Of a stretch of 64,000 bases of DNA, positions 23,436 through 32,913 are shown piece after piece; positions within the stretch are counted from its first letter, which is position 1, and each line of letters starts with the position of its first letter. The notes below the pieces were generated by a model that did not search any database, was not told the origin of the DNA, and worked only from the letters and a program-made list of their open reading frames with translations. Origin of the DNA: Psychrobacillus sp. OK032. GTDB taxonomy: Bacteria; Bacillota; Bacilli; Bacillales_A; Planococcaceae. A program made the translations under genes and the position numbers. The stretch spans positions 310,001 through 374,000 of the forward strand of contig NZ_FOGY01000003.1 of assembly GCF_900111345.1 (NCBI RefSeq), in the 5' to 3' direction.

Positions 23436-23711
23436 GTGCACGAAACGATTCGTCATAGATGTATACGTTTAGGTGAAATGGTCATTGAAACGAAAAAAAC
23501 TGTCCGTGCCATCGCGAGCACTACCGGTCATTCCAAAAGTACCGTTCATAAGGACTTAACGGAAAGACTTCATTTAGTAGATCCGCAGCTAGCAAAAGAA
23601 GTGAAAGAAATTCTTGCGTATCATAAATCGGTCAGGCATTTGCGAGGTGGAGAGGCTACGAAAAGAAAATGGAAAACGAAAAAGGAAGATAGGAAAGGTC
23701 GTGATTTGTAA
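23436..23711 (+). CDS. spoIIID: Sporulation transcriptional regulator SpoIIID
   Basis: SpoIIID is the small mother-cell DNA-binding protein that switches sigma-E genes on or off and helps start sigma-K expression. The 91-residue protein has the helix-turn-helix VRAIASTTGHSKSTVHKDLT and the family tail EVKEILAYHKSVRHLRGGEA. GTG 23436 is preferred because AAAGGAAG precedes it and the product then aligns with the usual HDYI start; TTG at 23433 is possible. The terminator overlaps the last codons. Confidence 0.95.
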   Translation: MHETIRHRCIRLGEMVIETKKTVRAIASTTGHSKSTVHKDLTERLHLVDPQLAKEVKEILAYHKSVRHLRGGEATKRKWKTKKEDRKGRDL

Positions 23712-23726
23712 AATCACGGCTTTTTC
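23700..23726 (+). terminator. Intrinsic terminator of spoIIID
   Basis: CGTGATTT (23700-23707) pairs with AAATCACG (23711-23718), followed by GCTTTTTC. The stem includes the stop codon. Confidence 0.85.
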
Positions 23727-24005
23727 TTGTTCATCGAGATGCAGCATAAGTTTTGCCACAAAAAGAAAGGAAATTTCCTAATTTGGTTGCTCTCTCCCAC
23801 AAACTAAATGCTTATGCATAGGATTTGATTGCCGCCAATACTCAATTGGTTGCAAATTGGTTTCCCTAAGTCATTTCACGCAAATTCTACATTATATGTT
23901 TCTTAAAAAAGTGTAATTCTGACAAAACTATGATAAAATTATAAGTTAGAGACGTATCGAAATATACATATAAAAGGTTCTAACAGGGAAGGAGAAACAC
24001 TGTTA

Positions 24006-24998
24006 ATGTTTGCAAAGGATATTGGAATAGATTTAGGTACTGCGAACGTACTTATACATGTAAAAGGAAAAGGGATTGTGTTAAACGAACCTTCCGTTGT
24101 AGCTATAGATAGAAATACAAAAAGAGTGCTTGCAGTAGGCGAGGAAGCCCGCCAAATGGTTGGGAGAACTCCGGGTAACATCGTAGCGATTAGACCCCTT
24201 AAAGACGGTGTAATTGCTGATTTTGATATAACAGAAGCTATGCTCAAGTATTTTATCAATAGTTTGAACGTAAAAGGATTTTTGTCTAAACCACGTATTT
24301 TAATTTGTTGTCCAACAAACATTACAAGTGTAGAACAAAAAGCAATCCGTGAAGCTGCAGAGAAATCTGGCGGTAAAAAAATATACTTAGAAGAAGAACC
24401 AAAAGTGGCGGCAATTGGTGCTGGCATGGATATATTCCAACCAAGCGGTAATATGGTTGTGGATATCGGTGGCGGTACAACAGATGTTGCAGTGCTATCA
24501 ATGGGAGATATTGTAACGAGTGAATCCATTAAGATTGCTGGGGACATATTTGACAACGATATTCTTCAATACATTAAAAAAGAATATAAACTGCTAATCG
24601 GGGAACGCACAGCAGAAAATATTAAAATAACGATTGGAACGGTTTTCCCGGATAGCCGCCATGAAGAAATGGATATCCGCGGGCGCGACATGGTAACAGG
24701 ACTTCCGAGAACGATAACGATTCAATCAGATGAAATAGAAAAAGCTTTAAGAGAATCAGTTTCTGTTATTGTACAAGCTGCCAAAAATGTGCTTGAAAAA
24801 ACACCACCTGAATTATCCGCCGATATTATTGACCGTGGTGTCATCATAACTGGTGGAGGAGCACTTCTTCATGGGATGGATCATCTACTAATGGAAGAAT
24901 TGAAAGTCCCAGTACTTGTTGCAGAATCCCCAATGGATTGTGTCGCTATTGGAACCGGAATTATGTTAGACAACATAGACAAAATAACTAGACGCTAG
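24006..24998 (+). CDS. mbl: MreB-like actin homologue Mbl
   Basis: A cytoskeletal ATPase that forms membrane-associated filaments directing cell-wall elongation with RodA/PBP2-type synthases. The 330-residue protein has the actin-fold motifs IGIDLGTANVLI (phosphate 1), VVDIGGGTTDVAVLS (phosphate 2) and GVIITGGGALL (adenosine). The position after spoIIID and the length identify Mbl rather than MreB or MreBH. GGGAAGGAG lies well upstream of the ATG. The 290-bp gap before it has no other gene. Confidence 0.95.
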   Translation: MFAKDIGIDLGTANVLIHVKGKGIVLNEPSVVAIDRNTKRVLAVGEEARQMVGRTPGNIVAIRPLKDGVIADFDITEAMLKYFINSLNVKGFLSKPRILICCPTNITSVEQKAIREAAEKSGGKKIYLEEEPKVAAIGAGMDIFQPSGNMVVDIGGGTTDVAVLSMGDIVTSESIKIAGDIFDNDILQYIKKEYKLLIGERTAENIKITIGTVFPDSRHEEMDIRGRDMVTGLPRTITIQSDEIEKALRESVSVIVQAAKNVLEKTPPELSADIIDRGVIITGGGALLHGMDHLLMEELKVPVLVAESPMDCVAIGTGIMLDNIDKITRR

Positions 24999-25004
24999 CT
25001 AGAA

Positions 25005-25155
25005 AAGCGGAAGCACCTCTTATAGTTGAGTACAGTTTAAGTTAGCTATATCGCAATTGTAAAGACTGTATGATCCGCTTCATGCGGACCTAGGAGGTAG
25101 CTTTTTTCGGGGAGCAACGTACTTCTGCGAGGAGCTTCGCGTAGCAGCTAGACAT
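25005..25155 (+). repeat. AAAGCGGAAGC-type intergenic repeat (family R1)
   Basis: It begins AAAAGCGGAAGCACC, then has GTACAGTTTAAGTT, a GACTGTATGA partner and GCTTCATGCGG. The same plan (AAAAGCGGAAGCGCC, TACAGTCTAAGTT, GACTGTATGACC) recurs at 26144-26262. This is a common Bacillales intergenic repeat type, and here it fills the gap between mbl and flhO. Confidence 0.65.
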
Positions 25156-25178
25156 CAAATTAGAGTGGAGGCTTTCTC

Positions 25179-26018
25179 ATGTTTCGTGGATTTCATACAG
25201 TTGCATCTGGAATGATTGCGCAACAACGTAGAACAGAGTTGCTGACAAATAATATGGCAAATGCCAATACGCCGGGATATAAAGCCGATCAATCGACGAT
25301 TCGTTCTTTTCCGGACATGCTTTTGTCTAGATTAGGACCCACTAAAATACCAACGGAAAATGCTATACACGGAAAGTATGCAGCTGAAATTGGCGGGCTT
25401 AGTACAGGCGTATATATGCAAGAAACAATTGCACTGTTAACACAAGGTCAATTGCAACAAACTGAGTTAAATACGGACATTGCCTTAATCGATGGATCAC
25501 TTCCAGTGGACGAGGGAACTGGTCAAACAGGCGCCGTTTTTTATCGTTTGCAACATCCTGAAGCAGGGGAAGCATACACTCGAAACGGTAATTTTACACT
25601 AGATCCAGCAGGTTTTTTAACGAATGCACAAGGGTTATATGTGCTTGATAATAACGGAGAGCCGATTCAACTGCAAAACGATGACTTTCGATTGGCAGAT
25701 GATGGGCAAATCTTTGTAAATGACACTTCCGTTGCACAAATCGGAGTTTCATTTGCAGCGCAGCCAGATACGTTGAGAAAACAAGATAATGGCCTATTTC
25801 AAACAGCTGACGGTACAAACTTACCATCCGCTTACGATACAGCAAACGTTAGCTTCTCGATGCAACAAGGGTATATTGAACGTTCAAACGTTGATCCGCA
25901 AAGAACAATGACGGATCTATTAACCGCATACCGCGCATTTGAAGCAAATCAAAAAGTATTGCAAGCTTACGATCAAAGCATGCAAAAAGCAGTAAACGAA
26001 GTTGGACGAGTGAACTAA
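25179..26018 (+). CDS. flhO: Flagellar hook-basal body protein FlhO (FlgF/FlgG family)
   Basis: A distal-rod/hook-basal-body component exported by the flagellar type III system. The 279-residue protein has the N-terminal rod signature LLTNNMANANTPGYKAD (about 22-38), a central variable region and the C-terminal signature YIERSNVDPQRTMTDLLTAY followed by RAFEANQKVLQAYDQSM. The mbl-flhO-flhP order is that of B. subtilis. TAGAGTGGAGG precedes the ATG. Confidence 0.92.
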   Translation: MFRGFHTVASGMIAQQRRTELLTNNMANANTPGYKADQSTIRSFPDMLLSRLGPTKIPTENAIHGKYAAEIGGLSTGVYMQETIALLTQGQLQQTELNTDIALIDGSLPVDEGTGQTGAVFYRLQHPEAGEAYTRNGNFTLDPAGFLTNAQGLYVLDNNGEPIQLQNDDFRLADDGQIFVNDTSVAQIGVSFAAQPDTLRKQDNGLFQTADGTNLPSAYDTANVSFSMQQGYIERSNVDPQRTMTDLLTAYRAFEANQKVLQAYDQSMQKAVNEVGRVN

Positions 26019-26019
26019 G

Positions 26020-26265
26020 AAAAGCGGAAGCGCCTATGTCTGCCCCGACAGGCAAATGGGGAAAAGCGAGGAGGCAGTTCCTCAGCCACCACAGCTTTTT
26101 CACATTTGACCCCGAGGGGCTAGGCGCTGGAGCTGGACAAAAAGAAAAGCGGAAGCGCCTATTTCAGAGGAATACAGTCTAAGTTCGCGACATCGTGTCG
26201 CAACGACTGTATGACCTGCATCCTGCAGGCCTCCGACAGGCAAGAGCGCTGCAGCTAGAAAGTAT
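26020..26265 (+). repeat. Two tandem AAAAGCGGAAGCGCC-type repeats (family R1)
   Basis: Copy 1 runs from AAAAGCGGAAGCGCC (about 26021) through CACATTTGACCCCGAGGGGC to GGCGCTGGAGCTGGAC. Copy 2 starts with another AAAAGCGGAAGCGCC at about 26145 and has TACAGTCTAAGTT and GACTGTATGACC. Together they separate flhO from flhP. No gene is encoded. Confidence 0.7.
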
Positions 26266-26285
26266 TTAGAAAGGAGGTCCACTGC

Positions 26286-27125
26286 ATGTTACGTACAATG
26301 ATTACTGCAACAAACACGATGTCACAGCTACAAAACCAACTAGATATTATCGGAAATAACCTTTCCAACACGGGCACACATGGCTACAAAGCAAAAGAGG
26401 TAAAATTTCAAGAATTACTTTACCAGCAGTACAATAACGACAAATTAGATACTGCCGAAAGACAATCTCCTGCAGGAATTCGTTACGGAGTTGGTGCTTC
26501 GCTTGCCCAAACGCAAATGAATTGGAAACAAGGAAGCTTGCAATCTACTGGAAGAGACTTAGATTTTGCTTTTCAGGAACCGAAACAATACTTTAATGTC
26601 CTTATGCCAGATGGCGAAAATGGACAACAAACTGCATACACTCGCCAAGGAGCGTTTTATGTATCACCACTTGAAGATGGTCAGTTAATGCTTGTAAATG
26701 GCGATGGTTATCCAGTGGCAGATAGTGCCGGACAGGGGATTACGATTCCTGCAGATGTATCACGCTTTTCGATCAATGAGACGGGTATTCTTACTGCAAC
26801 ATATCCAGATGGCACCACTGTTCAGCGAGAACTTGCAGTATCTGTATTACAAAAACCGCAGTTAATGGAACACATATCTTCGACATATATTAGTATGCCT
26901 ACTAATTTAGATGAACTAGGCGTAAATGCTGACGACGTGATGACGGATCTCCAAGGTGCAAATCGAGGCGAAATTGCAGTAGCAAACCAAGTACTTGAAA
27001 TGTCAAATGTGGATATATCAAAGGAAATGACCGATTTAATGACGGCGCAACGATCTTATCAATTCAATGCACGTTCCATTACAATAGCAGATCAAATGAT
27101 GGGTCTCATCAATGGAATAAGATAA
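26286..27125 (+). CDS. flhP: Flagellar hook-basal body protein FlhP (FlgG family)
   Basis: A second FlgF/FlgG-family protein of 279 residues, paralogous to FlhO. It has LDIIGNNLSNTGTHGYKAKE at the N-terminus and LEMSNVDISKEMTDLMTAQR followed by SYQFNARSITIADQMM at the C-terminus. It probably forms the distal rod or hook base with FlhO. AGAAAGGAGG precedes the ATG. It is followed 24 bp later by a small membrane-protein gene. Confidence 0.92.
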   Translation: MLRTMITATNTMSQLQNQLDIIGNNLSNTGTHGYKAKEVKFQELLYQQYNNDKLDTAERQSPAGIRYGVGASLAQTQMNWKQGSLQSTGRDLDFAFQEPKQYFNVLMPDGENGQQTAYTRQGAFYVSPLEDGQLMLVNGDGYPVADSAGQGITIPADVSRFSINETGILTATYPDGTTVQRELAVSVLQKPQLMEHISSTYISMPTNLDELGVNADDVMTDLQGANRGEIAVANQVLEMSNVDISKEMTDLMTAQRSYQFNARSITIADQMMGLINGIR

Positions 27126-27149
27126 TCATTTCCGTAAGGAGTTAGGCTT

Positions 27150-27416
27150 ATGACAGAAGAAGTAAATATCTCTGGCAGACGACAGCGACGATTAGAAAAA
27201 GAACAAGAGCAGAAAGCGGAACCAAGAAAAACATCTTGGGTACAAATTCGTATGTTCCCTATTTGGCTGCGTATACTACTATGTATCGTACTTTTTGCTG
27301 GAGCAGCAGCAGCTGGACTAATGGTCGGATATGGCGTTTTAGGAGACGGTACACCAAAAGATGCACTGAAATGGGAAACATACCAACATATTTTAGATAT
27401 AAAAGATGGGAAATAG
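27150..27416 (+). CDS. EpuA-like small membrane protein (annotated as RNA polymerase beta-associated family)
   Basis: An 88-residue protein with a highly charged cytoplasmic N-terminus (about 1-32), one transmembrane helix (about 37-62) after the WVQIRMFPIWLRILL entry, and a short tail beginning GYGVLGDGTPKDALKW. This layout matches the EpuA family, often labelled DNA-directed RNA polymerase subunit beta in databases although it is a small membrane protein; its function is not established. TAAGGAG precedes the ATG. fabZ follows 12 bp later. Confidence 0.75.
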   Translation: MTEEVNISGRRQRRLEKEQEQKAEPRKTSWVQIRMFPIWLRILLCIVLFAGAAAAGLMVGYGVLGDGTPKDALKWETYQHILDIKDGK

Positions 27417-27428
27417 GAGGACGTTTCT

Positions 27429-27869
27429 ATGTTAACAACAGAGCAAGTACAAGCACTTTTACCTCATCGTTATCCATTTTTAATGATAGACCGTATTTTG
27501 GAATTAGAAGAAGGAAAACGAGCAGTAGGTTTGAAAAATGTAACAATTAACGAGGAATTTTTTAATGGTCATTTTCCTGGATATCCAGTAATGCCCGGTG
27601 TATTAATCGTAGAAGCTCTTGCACAAGTAGGAGCGGTTGCCGTGTTACAAATTCCTGAAAACAAAGGAAGACTCGCTTTCTTTACTGGCATTGATAATTG
27701 CCGTTTCAAAAGACAAGTGAAGCCGGGCGATCAATTAAGATTAGAAGTAGAACTGACAAAATTACGTGGTGCAATGGGCAAAGGACATGCTATCGCTACA
27801 GTAGACGGTGAGCTTGTTTGTGAAGCGGACATCCTATTTGCATTAGGTCCAGTTGTAGATAACGCATAA
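27429..27869 (+). CDS. fabZ: 3-hydroxyacyl-ACP dehydratase FabZ
   Basis: FabZ dehydrates beta-hydroxyacyl-ACP in fatty acid elongation. The 146-residue hot-dog protein has the catalytic His48 in [13 protein letters not shown] and Glu62 in VEALAQ, both as expected. AGGAGG lies upstream of the ATG. The B. subtilis equivalent (ywpB) is also downstream of flhP. Confidence 0.96.
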   Translation: MLTTEQVQALLPHRYPFLMIDRILELEEGKRAVGLKNVTINEEFFNGHFPGYPVMPGVLIVEALAQVGAVAVLQIPENKGRLAFFTGIDNCRFKRQVKPGDQLRLEVELTKLRGAMGKGHAIATVDGELVCEADILFALGPVVDNA

Positions 27870-28018
27870 TAATAGTATTCCTTTATTCGCTAAAAAATAC
27901 AGTTGGTGAACATGTAAAAACAGGCAAGTTTGCCAGGCATAGTTCCTCCTTTCCTTGGACAACCTATCGTAAGTCACAATGATGTGATGAACAAAATCCA
28001 GGAAGGAGGAATTTTTTA

Positions 28019-28399
28019 ATGCTAAAAAAAGCTGTGCCAGTAGTGGCTCTTTGTTCTGTTTTGTTAGTTGGATGTAATATGAACGGTAACGGTAACGCCC
28101 CAAATAATAACGAAACACCCATGCAGGATGTTCGAGAGGGTGTAGACAGAGTAGTTCCGGAGCCTAATGTTAATACACCGTCACCAACACACAAAAATGA
28201 AAATGGTGTCAACAACAATGATAACAATGGTGTTAACGGCGGGGTAAACGGTGCTAACAACGGTATAAATAATGTACCAGAAGTGCATGATAATACTGTA
28301 CCAAATGGCAATGATAATTTGACTACACCAAATGCAAAAAACGCACCAAATCTGAACAACAACGAAGAAGTTATCATTAAAGAAGAAATTAAAAAATAA
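28019..28399 (+). CDS. Asn-rich low-complexity lipoprotein
   Basis: This 126-residue product has an N-terminal signal with a lipobox LLVGC and Cys19 as the lipidation site. The rest is low-complexity: Asn makes up a large share, with Gly and Val (NGVNGGVNGANNGINN). No fold or family is recognised. AAGGAGG precedes the ATG and a strong terminator follows, so it is a real expressed unit. A surface-spacer or spore-associated role is possible but not shown. Confidence 0.75.
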   Translation: MLKKAVPVVALCSVLLVGCNMNGNGNAPNNNETPMQDVREGVDRVVPEPNVNTPSPTHKNENGVNNNDNNGVNGGVNGANNGINNVPEVHDNTVPNGNDNLTTPNAKNAPNLNNNEEVIIKEEIKK

Positions 28400-28404
28400 A
28401 AAAC

Positions 28405-28447
28405 AAAAAGCTGATTCCAAGTGGTTTAACTTGGAGTCAGCTTTTTC
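28405..28447. terminator. Bidirectional-looking intrinsic terminator after the lipoprotein gene
   Basis: AAAAAGCTGA and TCCAAG pair with CTTGGA and TCAGCTTTTT around one mismatch. Both strands end in T-rich tails. Confidence 0.9.
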
Positions 28448-28509
28448 TATACTTTAGGAAATAACAAAATCTATGGCATGTGGATAACTGTCTACAAGTG
28501 ATTTCCCGT

Positions 28510-28700
28510 CCAGACTTCAGCGCCTTGCTCCTGCGCAAGCTCGTCGCAGTTAAAACCATGTGCTCCTGCGCAAGCTCGTCGCAGTTAAAACCATGTGCTC
28601 CTACGCACAGCTTGTCGCAAAAGAACGTTGCCCCTCGGGATCAAATGTGAAAAACACTTTGCAGACCTCCCCCTTCTAACATAGGCGCTTGCGCTTTTGT
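28510..28700 (-). repeat. Family R1 repeat, inverted, with an internal 35-bp tandem duplication
   Basis: Read on the minus strand it starts near AAAAGCGCAAGCGCC and contains CACATTTGATCCCGAGGGGC, as in the copy at 26020. A 35-bp stretch starting TGCTCCTGCGCAAGCTCG is repeated exactly at 28526-28560 and 28561-28595, with a partial third copy after it. Confidence 0.7.
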
Positions 28701-28702
28701 TC

Positions 28703-29131
28703 TTATTGATCCTTTTTCAAAGTAGGTCTTGTTCTCATATCATGTTCAAATTTAGTTAAAAGCGCTTCGCCAGTTAATCCTTCCTCGATTAAATCAGAAA
28801 GCAGCGACTCTGCATATTTTCGTCTAGCACGTTTCAATGTACCACGTAGTAACACCGATAAATAATCACCAATTTGTTTCACGGAATAAGTTACTACTTC
28901 AAAATGTGCAGGTTCATTTTCTGGATAAGAAATAACAACCTTAGCATTAAATAATTCCCCAGAAGTTTTCAATTGGTTAAAAAAATCTTCATACTTTTGA
29001 TCGATAAATAATTCTAAAATCCATGACCGGCTTGTATTCTCCTGATTGATGACAATTCCATCTTCCAGCGTAATCGGCATTTCATTGTTATCTCTAATAA
29101 TATCAACGGAAATCATTTTGAATGTTTTCAT
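28703..29131 (-). CDS. ywpF: YwpF family protein
   Basis: A 142-residue soluble protein starting MKTFKMISVDIIRDN and containing LEDGIVINQENTSRSWILEL. It corresponds to YwpF of B. subtilis, which lies in the same fabZ-to-ssb interval; function unknown. The ATG at 29131 follows AAAGGTGG; a TTG two codons upstream is less likely. It is the first minus-strand gene of the window and is divergent from ssb. Confidence 0.82.
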   Translation of the reverse strand: MKTFKMISVDIIRDNNEMPITLEDGIVINQENTSRSWILELFIDQKYEDFFNQLKTSGELFNAKVVISYPENEPAHFEVVTYSVKQIGDYLSVLLRGTLKRARRKYAESLLSDLIEEGLTGEALLTKFEHDMRTRPTLKKDQ

Positions 29132-29382
29132 GTACAATCCACCTTTACAGGATTAATTATTACCCATTATAGCATAGCAATCTGCCCCTATAAAAAAACT
29201 TACGAAAATGCTAAATTTGTATTTTTGATTTTTCAAATTACTGGGTTTATTGGAACCTAAGAAAAATGAGGAAATATAAACACCTTTTTCACAAATAAAA
29301 ACGGGGGTAAATGAAATTGTTGGCTTTTGCTAACAATTTATAGAGCCATTATGATAATACCAATGGGAAAGAAGGAGGTGAC

Positions 29383-29805
29383 ATGGTGAACACAGTTTCG
29401 ATAATCGGACGAATGACAAAAGCCCCACAGCTCAAATATTTAACGGAAGGGAGAAAGCAAACAAGTTTTATCCTTGCCGTAAACAAAGGATATAAAAACG
29501 ATGATGCACACTTTGTGCTATGCACGATTTGGGGGAAGCTCGCAGAAACAACGGTCAAGTATTGTGGGAAAGGCTCACTTGTTGGGATATCAGGTAGGCT
29601 TAATACGAGATCTTATGAAAAAGGCGATGGTACGAGAGTATTTGTGACAGAAGTAGTTGTGGAGGACATCCGATTTCTAGTGACTAAAAAACGAGACGAA
29701 GAAGAGCAACATAATACACAAGCAAGTGCTGCACACGAGCAACCAAAAAATGAAGAAACAGATTTCGAATTTCCAGCAACACAATCCAATCAACTTCCAG
29801 TATAG
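29383..29805 (+). CDS. Single-stranded DNA-binding protein (SsbB/YwpH position)
   Basis: A 140-residue OB-fold SSB. The fold region (about 1-105) contains NTVSIIGRMTKAPQLKY, FVLCTIWGKLAETTVKYCG and GISGRLNTRSYE. It occupies the position of ywpH/ssbB, which in B. subtilis protects DNA in transformation. Unlike the short SsbB, it has a 35-residue acidic/Gln-rich tail (DFEFPATQSNQLPV) that lacks the classical DDDIPF tip. AAGGAGG lies 4 bp before ATG 29383 and 7 bp before GTG 29386, so the GTG may be the true start. Confidence 0.88.
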   Translation: MVNTVSIIGRMTKAPQLKYLTEGRKQTSFILAVNKGYKNDDAHFVLCTIWGKLAETTVKYCGKGSLVGISGRLNTRSYEKGDGTRVFVTEVVVEDIRFLVTKKRDEEEQHNTQASAAHEQPKNEETDFEFPATQSNQLPV

Positions 29806-29844
29806 AAAGCGAAGACCGCAAAACTTTGCTGATACAAAAGAGGA

Positions 29845-29875
29845 AAACCTGACCGGTGAAGCTCGGTCAGGTTTT
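29845..29875 (+). terminator. Intrinsic terminator of ssb
   Basis: AACCTGACC (29846-29854) pairs with GGTCAGGTT (29865-29873), followed by TTAA. Confidence 0.8.
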
Positions 29876-29884
29876 AACTTCATT

Positions 29885-30190
29885 CAGCAAGTTTTTTTTT
29901 GCAACGAGCCTGCGCAGGAGCAGTAGTCTCCCACTTCTATAAGTAGTGAGAAGAATGTAAAGGATGCATACAATTCAGTGAGGATCCACAAACCCCTGCT
30001 GAAAATCCGAGGAACTCTGGCTAAGAACGCTGCTTCCTGCAGCAACGCCTGAGTAACCAACATCCTGTTGGCCCAAAGCCTCCGGCGGATGCCACAGATT
30101 TTTAGAGGAATTTATCGAGCGGGCTCGATAAAATCTGGGCGCACTGTTTTCTGCGACGAGCTTGCGCAGGAGCAAATACGCCGAGGCGTA
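29885..30190. repeat. Composite intergenic repeat (R1 and R2 pieces)
   Basis: The 300-bp gap between ssb and the minus-strand helicase gene is built of known repeat pieces. TGCGCAGGAGCA fragments of R1 lie at both ends (about 29911 and 30164). In the middle, GGCTAAGAACGC, GCAACGCCT and ACCAACATCCTGTTGGCCC match the interior of the 1751-1926 element. An ATCGAGCGGGCTCGAT palindrome lies near 30115. No gene is seen. Confidence 0.55.
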
Positions 30191-30201
30191 TTTGATTAAA
30201 A

Positions 30202-32913
30202 TCAAATAGACAGTGTTAATAAATCTTTTATATCCGCGTCAGACATTTCCGTAATCCACTGACTCGAATGGATCAACTCTTCGGATAATGCCTGTTTTTC
30301 AACTAGTAATTTATCGATTTTTTCTTCAATCGTCCCAATCGTAATGAATTTATGCACATGCACAAAATTCGTCTGACCAATCCGATATGCCCGGTCCGTT
30401 GCCTGATTTTCGACAGCAGGATTCCACCACCGGTCTGCATGCAGCACATGGCTTGCAGCAGTTAAATTTAAACCAGTTCCACCAGCTTTTAACGATAAAA
30501 GGAAAACAGGAAATTCCTTCGCCTGAAAAGCCTCTACTAAATGATCACGCTGGTTTTTCGGCATACTTCCAGTTAAAAATGGTGCATCCACCTCATATAT
30601 TTCGGTTAGGCAATGTTGCAATAAATGACCCATGCCAATATATTGAGTGAAAATCAGACATTGCTCGCCGCGAGCGGCAATTTCACCTGCAAGTGTAACG
30701 ATTTGCGCAAGCTTTTCAGAACGTTCAAGCATGTCTGCCGCGTCATCGAACGGCTCTTTTAAATAAAGTGCGGGATGGTTACAAAGCTGTTTTAATTTAC
30801 TTAGCATTTTTAAGATGAGTCCCTTTTTCTCAAAACCAGAAAGCGCGTCAAGCTTGCTCACCGTTTCTTGAATAAGCGATTCATATAGAGCAGCCTGCTC
30901 GGTAGTTAGAGCACAATATTCACGTTGCTCTAGTTTTTCCGGTAAGTTCAGCAGCAACTCCGGATCCTGTTTTGTTCTTCTTAATAAGAAAGGCTGAATT
31001 TTTATCCGTAACTTATGCTTCGTTGCATCTGAATTATCTCGTTCAATCGGCACAATATAGTTTTCCTGAAACTTACCGAATGAACCTAAATAACCTTTAT
31101 GAATAAAATCGAAAATCGACCATAACTCAGATAATCTATTTTCGACAGGCGTACCAGTTAATGCAATATGATGTGCACCAGTTAGTTTACGAATCGCACG
31201 AGATTGCTTTGTATGCATGTTTTTAATATTTTGTGCCTCATCTAGCGTAATGCTAGACCAGACAATTTCTTCAAGTGATTCTGCATCTTGCATGGCAGTC
31301 CCGAATGTTGTGATCACGATATCCGCAGTCAAATCTATTTCTTTCGTACGAGCGGAACCATAATGCGTTTGAACTTTCAAAGAAGGCGCAAACTTTGCCA
31401 ACTCTTTTTGCCAGTTTCCTAAAACGGAAGTTGGACAAATGATTAGGGAAGGAGTTTCTCGCTCTTCCTTTTCATGCACATGCAATAAATAAGAAATTAA
31501 TTGAACCGTTTTCCCAAGTCCCATATCATCCGCTAAACAAGCCCCAAATTGTTCGTTTCGCATGAACACAAGCCATTCCAGACCAAGCTGTTGATAAGGG
31601 CGAAGCGTTGTCAATAAATTAGGAGAAACTTCGACTGCGGGAAACCCTTTTTTCTCTGAAAGTTGTTCCATCAGTGTTTGAAGTGATTTTTGTAATTCAA
31701 ATTGGAATAATGGATCCTCATTAGATTCTTCGTCATCATCTAACATTAATGCCATTTCTTCCGGAATCTCTCGGAATAATAGCTCTTTCACGGTCCAATT
31801 TTCATCCTCAGACTTCTTCATTAGCTCACGTATCTCGTGCATCCAAGCGGCATCTATGCGGAACCATTCATTTCCTGCTTGAATATAAGAACGGTTTTCA
31901 TTCACAAGCTGCTGAAAATCATCCGCTGAAATTTCTTGACCGTTTAAAGAGAAGCTCCAGTTAAATTGCAAAATTTCATTGAGACCGGCAGTTGTTTTAT
32001 ACGTATTCGCCGTTTTTGCAATTGTTTTGACGCGCATTTTCGTATCTTTGACCGCTTTTAGCCATGCTGGAAGCACGATTTCAAATCCGAGCGCTTGTAA
32101 TTTTACTAAATCATCTCTCAAGAATATGCGAACTTCTTCATCAGATAAAGTGGAAGAGAAAAATATTTCCGGATTTAGGCTATCAATCGAAGAAATAAGG
32201 GAAAACATTTTCGTTTGTACTTCTTCTATAAAACTGCTAAATTCATTCCATTTGTCAGGTAATGCGCTTTTAATAGGTAGTGACTTTTTACGAAATGCTG
32301 GCGTCCAGTATACACTGCTTTTCTTCCCGCGAACGACTGTTTCGAGTAGCCATGTGTCATCAAGTGCTTCCGGTTCGGATAATCGTAATGCGACGAGTAC
32401 ATTTGGGTGCATCGTTTGCGATTTAATCGGCCATCCGCCTTGTTGGAAAAACGGAATAAGTGCAGGTATATCTTCCATCGCAAGACCAGCTTGATAAAGC
32501 TTCTGTGTTACAGCATTTGAAATAAGCACTTTCGCTTTATCATCAATTGGCGCATTCACTTCAAACGTATTGTCTTTTAATTGTAGTAGTTCCCATAAAT
32601 CTGAACTCGCCCAAACGTTTGCTGCTTCTTTAAACGTTTGCAACCATTTGTTAGAATCCTCATTTATGCCGGAAAAAGTGATAAACGGATGTGGTTTTCC
32701 AGAAAAAAGTTCAACCAATTCAACTGGTGAAGCGATCAATGCATTGTCTTCTAATTGTGCAGTAAGTCCAAAATAACTTTCCCGATGGTCTAAATATAAG
32801 TAGGGAACCCATTGTTCAGCCGGGGTACTTGACGTTGTTAAATGGAAGTTCCCATTTTCAGTTGCATTAATATTGAGTGAAAAGCCTTTTGTAATAGATA
32901 AAGGTTGGGTCAT
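30202..32913 (-). CDS. ywqA: SNF2-family helicase YwqA
   Basis: A 903-residue double-stranded-DNA translocase of the SNF2/SWI2 family. The N-terminal 430 residues form the bacterial SNF2-associated region. The ATPase core has LADDMGLGKT (460-469), DEAQNIKN from 558 and a helicase-C half (about 720-870) with LIFTQYIGMG and ATDRAYRIGQ. The gene overlaps ywqB by 4 bp (ATGA type), so the two are translated together. Bacterial SNF2 proteins with SWIM partners may act in transcription recycling or repair; the role is not known in Bacillus. Confidence 0.92.
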   Translation of the reverse strand: MTQPLSITKGFSLNINATENGNFHLTTSSTPAEQWVPYLYLDHRESYFGLTAQLEDNALIASPVELVELFSGKPHPFITFSGINEDSNKWLQTFKEAANVWASSDLWELLQLKDNTFEVNAPIDDKAKVLISNAVTQKLYQAGLAMEDIPALIPFFQQGGWPIKSQTMHPNVLVALRLSEPEALDDTWLLETVVRGKKSSVYWTPAFRKKSLPIKSALPDKWNEFSSFIEEVQTKMFSLISSIDSLNPEIFFSSTLSDEEVRIFLRDDLVKLQALGFEIVLPAWLKAVKDTKMRVKTIAKTANTYKTTAGLNEILQFNWSFSLNGQEISADDFQQLVNENRSYIQAGNEWFRIDAAWMHEIRELMKKSEDENWTVKELLFREIPEEMALMLDDDEESNEDPLFQFELQKSLQTLMEQLSEKKGFPAVEVSPNLLTTLRPYQQLGLEWLVFMRNEQFGACLADDMGLGKTVQLISYLLHVHEKEERETPSLIICPTSVLGNWQKELAKFAPSLKVQTHYGSARTKEIDLTADIVITTFGTAMQDAESLEEIVWSSITLDEAQNIKNMHTKQSRAIRKLTGAHHIALTGTPVENRLSELWSIFDFIHKGYLGSFGKFQENYIVPIERDNSDATKHKLRIKIQPFLLRRTKQDPELLLNLPEKLEQREYCALTTEQAALYESLIQETVSKLDALSGFEKKGLILKMLSKLKQLCNHPALYLKEPFDDAADMLERSEKLAQIVTLAGEIAARGEQCLIFTQYIGMGHLLQHCLTEIYEVDAPFLTGSMPKNQRDHLVEAFQAKEFPVFLLSLKAGGTGLNLTAASHVLHADRWWNPAVENQATDRAYRIGQTNFVHVHKFITIGTIEEKIDKLLVEKQALSEELIHSSQWITEMSDADIKDLLTLSI

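Noticed and set aside
30387-32494. Plus-strand open frames opposite the helicase gene
   Set aside because: They lie antisense to the well-supported SNF2 gene, have no family signatures and no ribosome-binding sites.
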